A stretch of 64,000 bases of DNA from JAMQPK01 sp963782595 (GTDB taxonomy: Bacteria; Acidobacteriota; Vicinamibacteria; Vicinamibacterales; JAMQPK01), in assembly GCA_963782595.1 (NCBI GenBank), contig CAWAKJ010000002.1, forward strand, positions 1,426,001-1,490,000. The letters run 5' to 3'. Under the pieces are notes generated by a model, which saw only the letters and a program-made list of their open reading frames with translations, was not told where the DNA came from and ran no database searches. A program made the position numbers and the translations under genes. This document shows, piece by piece, positions 58,701 through 64,000 of the stretch. How positions within the stretch are numbered: position 1 is the stretch's first letter; each line of letters begins with the position of its first letter.

Positions 58701-61303
58701 GCCGCGCGGAGTTGATGAGCGACGACGATCGCACGCTGCTGCGCGCGATCGCGCGCGCAATCTTCCAAGGCGATCGGGGAGGGCTCGAAGTTCAGCTGAA
58801 ACGGCCGATGCTTCCATCGGCAACGCCAACGCGCATCGAGATGGCGCCCTCGATTCCAGACGAGAGCGAGCCAGCGCCGCCGCCAGAGCCGGGTCTGGTC
58901 TTCCAGAGCGGCTTCGGAGGGTTCACCAGCGATGGACGCGAATTCCATGTCACCGCACGGCCTCCGGCGCCCTGGTCGAACGTTGTCGCCAACGAACGCT
59001 TCGGCTTTGTCGCAACGGAGTCGAGTCTCGGCAACACCTGGTCTCAGAACAGCTACCAGAACCGGCTGACGCCCTGGGCCAACGATCCCGTTGTCGACCC
59101 TCCTGGAGAAGTCATCTACCTGCGCGACGACGAGCGCGGCGAGTTCTGGAGCGCCACCGCCTCTCCAGCCGGAGGCGCGATTGCTCATTACACCCGATTC
59201 GGCCAGGGCTATGCCGTCTATGAACACCACCACCGTGGCCTGCAGGTGGAGTTGACGGCCTTCGTTCCCGTGAGTGAGCCGATCAAGCTGATGCGGCTGC
59301 GCATCGGCAACACAGGCGCGTTCGCGCGGCAATTGAGCGCCTTCTACTACGTCGACTGGTGCCTCTCCGACACGCGCTCGCGTTCGGCCGCCACCATCAT
59401 CACGTCGATCGACACGGTCTCGGGGGCGCTGTTTGCCCGCAACGCCTTTCGCCCGCTCTTCGGCAACCGGATTGCGTTTATCGACACGACGGCGCCGGAA
59501 CGGACGATGACGGGGGATCGATCCAGCTTCATCGGTCGAAACGGAACGCTGGCCGATCCGCTGGCCATGGAGTTTACGCACCTGCCAGGCGGCGTCGGGG
59601 CCGTGCTTGACCCGTGCGGCGCCATTCAAGCGGCGCTGACGGTGCCGCCGGGCGAAGTGGTGGAAGTGACCTTCATGCTCGGCGAAGGCCTCGACGAATC
59701 GGGGGCGCGCGCACTGAGTGCGAGGTTCCGTCAACCGGGAGCCATCGACGCCGAACTGGCGCGCGTCACTGAACTGTGGAACTCGCGCAATGCAGCGGTC
59801 GAAGTGGCGACGCCGGATCGCGCACTCGATCTCCTGCTCAACCGGTGGCTCGCGTATCAGACGCTCAGCTGCCGTTTCTATGCCCGCTCGGCGTTCTATC
59901 AATCGGGTGGAGCATTCGGATTCCGCGATCAACTCCAGGATGTGCTGGCGTGTCTGCACTTCGATAGCGAGATCGCACGCGACCATATCATCCGTGCGGC
60001 AGGCCGGCAGTTCGCCGAAGGAGACACTCAGCACTGGTGGCACGAGCCCGGCGGCGAAGGTGTGCGCACACGCATTCAGGACGATCGTCTCTGGCTCGTC
60101 TATGCGGCGCTCGAATACTCGCGCGTGCTGGGCAGCCGAGATATTTTCGATTTCACGGCCCCGCTCATCGCTCAACGCGCGCCTGGGCCGGACGAGGCCA
60201 GCGTGTATGAGACGCCGACGGTCGTACCCGTCGCGATGTCGATCTACGAGCACTGCACACGGGCGATCGCCCGATCGATGGAGACGGGGGTGCATGGCCT
60301 GCCGCTGATGGGCACCGGCGACTGGAATGACGGCATGGACGAGGTGGGCGCTCACGGGCGGGGCGAGAGCGTGTGGCTGGGGTGGTTCCTTGCCTCGCTT
60401 CTCGGCCCATTCGCGTCTGTGTGCGAAGAGCGCGGCGATCTCCAGCAGGCGGCGACCCATCGCGCGCATGCCGCACGGTTGAAGGCGGCATGCGAAGCGG
60501 CGTGGGACGGCTCGTGGTATCGGCGCGCGTACTTCGATGACGGGACGCCGCTCGGCTCGAGCCAGAACGTCGAGTGCCGCATCGATTCCATCGCGCAGAG
60601 CTGGTCTGTGATCTCCGGCCTCGGCGATCCAGAGCGCTCGCGACAAGCGATGCAGTCGGTGGAGCAGTGGCTGATCGACCGCTCCTCGCGTCTCATTCTT
60701 CTGCTGACGCCGCCGTTCGACAAGGCAGAGCCGAACCCGGGCTACATCCGGGGCTACGTACCCGGCGTTCGGGAGAATGGCGGCCAATACACGCACGCCG
60801 CGTTGTGGGTTGTGATGGCACAGGCGCTGCTCGGCCGAGGCGACAAGGCCCACGAGCTGCTCGGTTTCATCAACCCGATCTGTCGATCGTCCGATCGGGA
60901 TCAGGTCGAGCGATATCGCGTAGAGCCATACGTGGTTTCCGCAGACATCTACTCGGCGCCAGACCACCTGGGGCGGGGTGGGTGGACCTGGTACACCGGC
61001 GCCGCAGGGTGGATGTATCGTGTCACGCTCGAGTACCTGCTGGGCATTAGGCGTGAAGGATCGTACCTTCGCATCGAGCCCTGCGTTCCTGCGGCGTGGT
61101 CCGGCTATCAGGTGACGCGGCGCATCGACGGCTCGGAATACGTGATCCAGGTCGAGAATCCAGAGAACACGGGCATGGGCGTGCGTGTGCTCACACTCGA
61201 TGGTGACGAGGTGGACGGAGGACAGATTCGCATCGTGCCCAACAGCGGACGCCACGTCGTTCGGGTCGTACTCGGGACCGTGTCGCCGGCCGCTGCACGC
61301 TGA
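52790..61303 (+). CDS. Cyclic beta-1,2-glucan synthase (NdvB/Cgs-like)
   Basis: The 2837-residue membrane enzyme closely matches the length of Brucella Cgs and rhizobial NdvB (about 2800-2870). Membrane segments lie near residues 405-464, 810-851 and 940-971. Between the first two is the GT84 glycosyltransferase domain (VAIPTILSSPERV about 486; DSDTD about 619). A glucoamylase-like domain follows (FFNWYDTRSLAPLAP about 1085 to about 1500). Two GH94 phosphorylase-type regions complete it, with TGDWNDGMD near residue 2510. It makes and cyclises periplasmic glucans from UDP-glucose, as an osmoadaptive or envelope polymer. galE downstream fits a sugar-nucleotide context. Confidence 0.93.
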   Translation: MTSATHHSQTGTAAPPEFEDDYPGTRAPLPFDQLESHARQLAAEHRETSGAEPRRELLARFERNAARLEQIYKTLSDDRSAADETPSEEWLRDNHYVVRAQLLEIRRNLPRKYYQELPTLTTGRWRRYPRVYVFARDFVTHTAGRFNQESLCLFADAYQDVTPLTIGELWAIPIMLRLALVETLCGLGGQILRASQERQSARQFAAGLLKDREPPRTTLQAAARVSSTFLVEILHDLRDQSVASTAAWRWLQTRLTARGQSADELLRIEQHREAIDQLSIANIINTMRALSALDWPTFVEAVSRVERILKRDPVAAYSDMDRPTRDRYRKSVEQLARRSGADELAVAERAITLAEMATQERPEWERAHHVGYYLISRGRFELERAVGYLPTIRERISRLAFRHPALGYLGSLALTTAVFDASVLMYARNHGASFWMLLLVAIVTIIPVSELAVSFLNAILPTIIPPRPLPKLALRSGVPEALSTIVAIPTILSSPERVRELVDALEVRSLANDDEHLRFALLGDFPDADAETLATDQVIIDTARELIEGLNTRYGGRRFYLLHRRRQWNPSEDRWIGWERKRGKLHEFNLVLRGARDTSFDVVVGDIEQLQRIRYVITLDSDTDLPLDTARKLVGTIAHPLNIARIDPTSGCIAEGYSILQPRVAIAALSASASTFSEVFSGHVGLDPYTTAVSDVYQDLFGEGSYVGKGIYDVVAFERALEGRVPDNALLSHDLFEGLFARVGLCTDVEVIDDYPSHYLAWVARLHRWVRGDWQLLPWLGRKMPVRHGDHVPNTLPAIARWKIFDNLRRSLLPPSLVLLLAAGWIALPGGPSLWTGGAFLVLFFPTYVQWGQTFTNRARGVRLRDHLRMERENLAESLHQVLLRSAFLAHQSTVMLDAIGRTLFRLRMGQRLLEWETAADAAERLKVDRKEVFLRMWTAPVVAGILGLAVLFIQPEHMLWALPIIIMWAISPDLAYETGLPRADPRRDIEPRDRREFRRTARLTWRFFEVVVGPGDNWLVPDNYQENRSELIAHRTSPTNIGLQMMSVVSAWDLGYLSTTQCLAQIHRTVEALQKLPRYRGHFFNWYDTRSLAPLAPLYVSTVDSGNLLGYLMTLSATLPAMAEAGPSDMERFRDGLSDTLDLFQRDTVAGLAVLGRENARDFRADFRGLRSRLDELPENRQDSQAWLRAISADLTVLSTRFHDALERLPPSADARGAAFWLDAAAAMVAERQREIAAFAKAPDAVRQSREELTTRILTAARQFVDSTELDFLFDNERHLFAIGYSVTEGRRDSTYYDALASEARLASFLAIAMRHVSQEHWFKLGRLMTPIGRHRALVSWSGSMFEYLMPLLVMRSYPRTLLHETYEAVVNRHIEYAKSFGVPWGISECAYNMQDNGADYQYRAFGVPGLGLKRGLADDLVVAPYASLLAASVRPKEVLENLAHLESEGALGPMGFYESIDYTKARLLPGERRAIVRAYMAHHQGMILVALNNCLNANVMQARFDADPRVQASELLLQERSPHLVPLDRPPEEHKKEEGPARIVQSRVRRYITPHTVMPRAHLLSNGSMSVMLTNAGGGYTRWRGLAVTRWREDSTCDGWGSFCYVRDLESGKFWASGFQPSGHDADGYEATFAPDRAVIRRRDEGIETFTEVTVSPEDDAELRRVSVTNHSRTIREIELTSYAEVVLAPQGSDLAHPAFSNLFIESTAVPEHDGIICARRPRAHEPRRYLGHVLAGRGRIGEAVEFETDREHFLGRGGTVRRPAALVSATPLSGATGAVLDPIVSLRVKLRVPPGVTARVSFTTVVAENEDATRALIEKYHDPQVCSRAFALASTHSEIELRHLGVSREDEARYQRLAGRVIYPDWRLRSVDALLRSRGTPSDLWKFGISGDEPLVLVTIGDAAEVGLAQELVRAQEYLRARGLVFDLVLLNEVGTSYRQDVHEDLQRIADAGTSHEWLDRPGGLFLRRAELMSDDDRTLLRAIARAIFQGDRGGLEVQLKRPMLPSATPTRIEMAPSIPDESEPAPPPEPGLVFQSGFGGFTSDGREFHVTARPPAPWSNVVANERFGFVATESSLGNTWSQNSYQNRLTPWANDPVVDPPGEVIYLRDDERGEFWSATASPAGGAIAHYTRFGQGYAVYEHHHRGLQVELTAFVPVSEPIKLMRLRIGNTGAFARQLSAFYYVDWCLSDTRSRSAATIITSIDTVSGALFARNAFRPLFGNRIAFIDTTAPERTMTGDRSSFIGRNGTLADPLAMEFTHLPGGVGAVLDPCGAIQAALTVPPGEVVEVTFMLGEGLDESGARALSARFRQPGAIDAELARVTELWNSRNAAVEVATPDRALDLLLNRWLAYQTLSCRFYARSAFYQSGGAFGFRDQLQDVLACLHFDSEIARDHIIRAAGRQFAEGDTQHWWHEPGGEGVRTRIQDDRLWLVYAALEYSRVLGSRDIFDFTAPLIAQRAPGPDEASVYETPTVVPVAMSIYEHCTRAIARSMETGVHGLPLMGTGDWNDGMDEVGAHGRGESVWLGWFLASLLGPFASVCEERGDLQQAATHRAHAARLKAACEAAWDGSWYRRAYFDDGTPLGSSQNVECRIDSIAQSWSVISGLGDPERSRQAMQSVEQWLIDRSSRLILLLTPPFDKAEPNPGYIRGYVPGVRENGGQYTHAALWVVMAQALLGRGDKAHELLGFINPICRSSDRDQVERYRVEPYVVSADIYSAPDHLGRGGWTWYTGAAGWMYRVTLEYLLGIRREGSYLRIEPCVPAAWSGYQVTRRIDGSEYVIQVENPENTGMGVRVLTLDGDEVDGGQIRIVPNSGRHVVRVVLGTVSPAAAR

Positions 61304-61386
61304 CTTGGCGTAGAAGCAGTTTCCCGACGGAACAAACAGAAGGTCAGGACATAAGGAGGCTGAACACTCCCGCTTCGCCGGTCTTC

Positions 61387-61655
61387 GACGCAGAGGCACG
61401 CAGCTCGGCATCGATGTCGCGCCGTCGGCGCGCGCGAGAGAAGAAGACCGCCGAATATCAAGAGCCAGGATCGGGCAGCTCTTGTATTCGGCGGTCTTCT
61501 TTTCCGCGCGTGGGCCGCGTCTGCGGCCCACGACATCGATGCATCCGATGGAGACCGCTGACGCACTCCGCAGAGGCGGCCACATTGCTGGCACGCCATT
61601 GCTGTCGCATCACCATTCGTGTACGTGTTCCTCTGCGCCTTTGCGCCTCTGCGTC
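61387..61655. repeat. Dispersed structured repeat, copy 2 (core 61408-61542) with terminal inverted words
   Basis: This 494-base gene-free gap holds the second copy of the 16078-16213 element. Outer arms GCATCGATGTCG (61408-61419) and CGACATCGATGC (61531-61542) are complementary. The central hairpin pairs 61441-61465 with 61478-61501 (24 bp, one bulge) and extends by CGCGCG/CGCGCG. A GTGGGCCGC hairpin lies at 61510-61531. The unit is framed by GACGCAGAGGC (61387-61397) and its inverted, longer form ending at 61655. The rest of the gap shows no gene. Confidence 0.85.
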
Positions 61656-61797
61656 AAACCGGACGATTTCAGCGTGCACGACGCTGCGAGCTCGAAGAGT
61701 CCGGGGTGTGTGCAACCCGCCTGGCATATTCGCGCCAAGTCATGTTTCCGATAAAGTAGTGCGCGCGCGATTGTCGGCGGCACAAAACGGAGGCAGC

Positions 61798-62796
61798 ATG
61801 CGTGTGTTGGTAACTGGAGGCGCCGGATACATTGGCAGCGTCATTACGGATCAATTGGTGGCGGGCGGTCATGGAGTTGTGGTGTATGACAACCTGTCGA
61901 AAGGGCACGCCGACGCTGTCAACGGGGAGGCGACATTTGTTCACGGAGACCTTCTCGATCGAGAGGCCCTGAGACACACTCTCACGACGAACGCCATCGA
62001 TGCGGTCGTCCACATGGCCGCCTCGTCGCTTGTCGGCGAATCGATGCTGAAGCCGGAGCGCTACTACGTGAACAACGTCGTTGCCAGCGTCTGCCTGCTG
62101 GATGCGCTCGTGGAAGCGCAGATCAAGATGCTGGTGTTCTCGTCCACGGCAGCGGTTTACGGCGAACCCTCCACCGTGCCGATCTCCGAGGACGATCCGA
62201 CGGCTCCCTCCAACACCTACGGCGAAACGAAACTGACCATAGAGCGCGCCCTGCACTGGTACCACCAGGCGCACGCTCTCCGCTACGCATCCCTTCGTTA
62301 CTTCAACGCTGCCGGCGCGACCGATCGCCGCGGCGAGCGACACGATCCGGAGACCCATCTGATTCCGCTGGTATTGCACGCCGCGAAAGACAAGCGGCAT
62401 CCGATCACGGTGTTCGGTCGCGACTACCCGACGCGCGACGGCACCTGCGTGCGCGATTACATCCATGTGTCAGATCTGGCAGACGCGCACATCCGGGCGC
62501 TCGAGGCGCTTGCGGCAAAAGACGTGCGCGCGGACGTCTTCAACCTCGGATGCGGTGACGGCTACACGGTGCAGGAAGTCATCGACACGGCTCGCCACGT
62601 GACGGGCCTGGACATTCCCGTTACCGACGGTCCCCGCCGCCCGGGCGATCCCGCCGTCCTCGTCGCCGGCTCCAGCCGCATCGTGAACGCTCTCGGATGG
62701 CGGCCGCAGCGCAGTTCGCTCGAAGCCATCATTGGATCGGCGTGGAAATGGGATATGGCGTTTCCGGAGAGCCGCAGAGCAGCGGCCATCAGATAG
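61798..62796 (+). CDS. galE: UDP-glucose 4-epimerase
   Basis: The 332-residue NAD-dependent short-chain dehydrogenase/reductase interconverts UDP-glucose and UDP-galactose. It has the glycine motif TGGAGYIG (residues 6-13), the Ser/Thr-rich FSSTAAVYGEP and catalytic Tyr141-x3-Lys145 (YGETK). RDGTCVRDYIHVSDLA is typical. The ATG at 61798 has GGAGG (61789-61793) four bases upstream. It may feed or draw on the UDP-glucose pool used by the preceding glucan synthase. Confidence 0.95.
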   Translation: MRVLVTGGAGYIGSVITDQLVAGGHGVVVYDNLSKGHADAVNGEATFVHGDLLDREALRHTLTTNAIDAVVHMAASSLVGESMLKPERYYVNNVVASVCLLDALVEAQIKMLVFSSTAAVYGEPSTVPISEDDPTAPSNTYGETKLTIERALHWYHQAHALRYASLRYFNAAGATDRRGERHDPETHLIPLVLHAAKDKRHPITVFGRDYPTRDGTCVRDYIHVSDLADAHIRALEALAAKDVRADVFNLGCGDGYTVQEVIDTARHVTGLDIPVTDGPRRPGDPAVLVAGSSRIVNALGWRPQRSSLEAIIGSAWKWDMAFPESRRAAAIR

Positions 62797-62816
62797 GCAC
62801 GCCTGTCGAAATGCGA

Positions 62817-63302
62817 TTAGACCTTGCGGCGATCCGTTCGCCGCGGACGCGAACGTTCCGCGTCCGCACCGTTATCGGCCTGGAGATTCCCGCCCTGTTT
62901 GCCCGGTGAAAATGTGGCGACCGCCAACCGGCGGATTTCCGATGCGAGCTGTTGGGGCAGGCACGGCTTCAGGAGAAGGCGGTCGCAGCCACTGGCTTCG
63001 GCCCGATCGCGTTCGTTGCCGAACGTGGCGCCCGTGAGCATGATGATACGGACGTGCTTCGTGCGGTCGTCCTCGCGCAGCCGTCGCGCCAGCTCGACTC
63101 CGTCCATCTTGCCTTTGAAGCGCAAATCGGTGACGAGCACGGCCGGTGGCGTGGTGCTGGCAATGCGCAACGCTTCTTCGCCCGACGCGGCGATCGTCGG
63201 GTGAAATCCCATCGAGCGCAACGATTCGCTATACATCTCCCGTGTATCTCGATCGTCGTCAACGATCAAAACACTTCGCCATCCAGCGTCGGACCGTTTC
63301 AT
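62817..63302 (-). CDS. Single-domain response regulator
   Basis: The 161-residue protein is a CheY-like receiver: acidic cluster Asp15-Asp16-Asp17, phospho-acceptor Asp59 (VTDLRFKGKMDG), Thr in IIMLTGAT and Lys in LLLKPC. No output domain follows, only a basic tail (SRPRRTDRRKV). It probably acts by protein-protein contact. No histidine kinase gene is adjacent. Confidence 0.9.
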   Translation of the reverse strand: MKRSDAGWRSVLIVDDDRDTREMYSESLRSMGFHPTIAASGEEALRIASTTPPAVLVTDLRFKGKMDGVELARRLREDDRTKHVRIIMLTGATFGNERDRAEASGCDRLLLKPCLPQQLASEIRRLAVATFSPGKQGGNLQADNGADAERSRPRRTDRRKV

Positions 63303-63323
63303 CGAATCTGCTGACTCAGGAGA

Positions 63324-63614
63324 TTAGCTGGCGCGCGGGCGGACGCGCGCCATCGTCGACATCACGCTTGGCTCGAGGCTGGCCTTGGCCGGCCGCGCGC
63401 GCGCGATGTCGGGATTCTTGAACCGGCCGTATGCGCCATCGGGCCTCATCGACAGGAAGCCGCTTTCGACCAGCATCTCGAGTGCCGCATCGCAAACGGT
63501 CCGCTCAACGCCGCACAGACGCTGCACCTGTTCGGCCCGGAGCGTCAGGCCGGGCATCTCGAGATATTCGGCGCGAATACGCTGCAGTATGTGTGGAGCG
63601 GCAGGTTTGTTCAT
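63324..63614 (-). CDS. Small winged-helix-like protein
   Basis: The 96-residue product looks like a winged helix-turn-helix: PHILQRIRAEYLEMPGLTLR, EQVQRLCGVERTVCDAALEM and the wing SGFLSMRPDGAYGRF. It may be a DNA-binding regulator. The ATG at 63614 is chosen because the upstream extension lacks homology. It lies 21 bases upstream of the response regulator on the same strand and is probably co-transcribed with it. Confidence 0.65.
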   Translation of the reverse strand: MNKPAAPHILQRIRAEYLEMPGLTLRAEQVQRLCGVERTVCDAALEMLVESGFLSMRPDGAYGRFKNPDIARARPAKASLEPSVMSTMARVRPRAS

Positions 63615-63750
63615 GGCATCCCAACCCCGGAATCCTGTTTGGCTGACCTGATCCGAGAGTAGCGCCCTCCAAATCCTCGAATCAGTCCGTTTTCGAACGC
63701 GCTTGAGCCACAAGCTGGCCGGTTTGCGCAGTCAAACTCAGGAGGATGGG

Positions 63751-64000
63751 ATGCGAGTTGCTGCTGCCATATTGCTCTTTTGGCTGACACCGGCCTGGGC
63801 CGGCGCGCAGACGGCACCGCCCGCACTGCCGAGGAACGACACCGCGATCGCAATCGGATGGACGGGAAGTGAATTCCGACCTGAAACTTACGACAACTGG
63901 CGGAGCGGGCTGCTTGTCGGCGTGGGCGGCGGGCACTACTGGACCGACCATCTGAAAACCGAAATCGATGCAGGCTGGAACACCTCGGGCACCGACGAAA
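63751..64000 (+). CDS. Predicted outer-membrane beta-barrel protein, 3'-truncated by the window edge
   Basis: GGAGG (63741-63745) precedes an ATG at 63751. The visible 83 residues begin with a signal peptide (VAAAILLFWLTPAWAGAQ) and continue with amphipathic strands (TAIAIGWTGSEF, GLLVGVGGGHYWTDHLKTEIDAGW). These alternate as in small outer-membrane barrels. The frame runs off the end of the window, so family and length are unknown. Confidence 0.65.
   Translation, partial: MRVAAAILLFWLTPAWAGAQTAPPALPRNDTAIAIGWTGSEFRPETYDNWRSGLLVGVGGGHYWTDHLKTEIDAGWNTSGTDE

Noticed and set aside
57485..61594. A very long antisense open frame (1369 codons, minus strand) inside the glucan synthase gene.
   Set aside because: It is antisense to a protein with clear domain homology over its full length. 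High GC content removes stops from the opposing frame, and its translation is rich in Arg and His without any recognised motif.

Overview
The window is one high-GC bacterial chromosome segment with compact, mostly overlapping operons. The organism is most likely an acidobacterium of the Vicinamibacteria type. This is inferred from gene content: a PadR regulator next to a long orphan MacB/FtsX-like permease, an Oar-like TonB-dependent receptor with a carboxypeptidase-regulatory N-terminus, a secreted SpoIVB/S55-like protein, and many short dispersed intergenic word repeats and palindromes. There is no rRNA or tRNA gene to confirm the placement, and no prophage, transposase or CRISPR array was found.

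Layout. 1-1205: end of an ECF-type sigma factor gene and its zinc-binding anti-sigma factor. 1304-5372 (minus): a secreted beta-propeller protein and an S55-like protein. 5420-15932 (plus): a complete aromatic amino acid supra-operon, leader-aroDE-trpE-trpG-trpD-trpC-trpF-trpB-trpA-aroQ-aroG-tyrA. 16078-19458: a structured repeat, a JAMM protein, a PKD-like protein, leucyl aminopeptidase, a small membrane protein and a relic of a four-helix-bundle gene between perfect inverted repeats. 19479-27953 (minus): amidase, ftsK, RNase J, rsmA, nth, a DUF3467-like gene and lexA. 28208-37136 (plus): a secreted protein, recG, rsmD, coaD, an aminotransferase, a GlcD-like oxidase, a CoA-binding protein, rho and a CDGSH protein. 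37146-42388 (minus): permease, padR and a haem/copper/TPR fusion protein. 42566-45565 (plus): TonB-dependent receptor. 45639-51167 (minus): ftsH, clpB and cbpA. 51245-64000: terC, an S4-domain gene, a cardiolipin synthase remnant, an 8.5-kb cyclic beta-1,2-glucan synthase gene, galE, a response regulator, a winged-helix gene and a partial outer-membrane protein gene.

The most striking system is the control region of the aromatic supra-operon. A 37-codon leader peptide contains FGFGWWYY, so it reads all three aromatic amino acids in eight codons. It is followed by a 10-bp antiterminator and a strong intrinsic terminator whose T-run touches the aroDE start codon and whose 3' arm contains the aroDE ribosome-binding site. 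One sensor would thus gate the supply of shikimate, chorismate and prephenate as well as the whole tryptophan branch.

A second notable signal is a two-copy dispersed element (16078-16213 and 61408-61542) that can fold into a closed multi-stem structure, with paired substitutions preserving its stems. Other points of interest are an apparent frameshift in the 5' part of rho, a 333-bp element with 24-bp perfect terminal inverted repeats, a G-quadruplex-like tract inside the aromatic operon, and several families of palindromic repeats.
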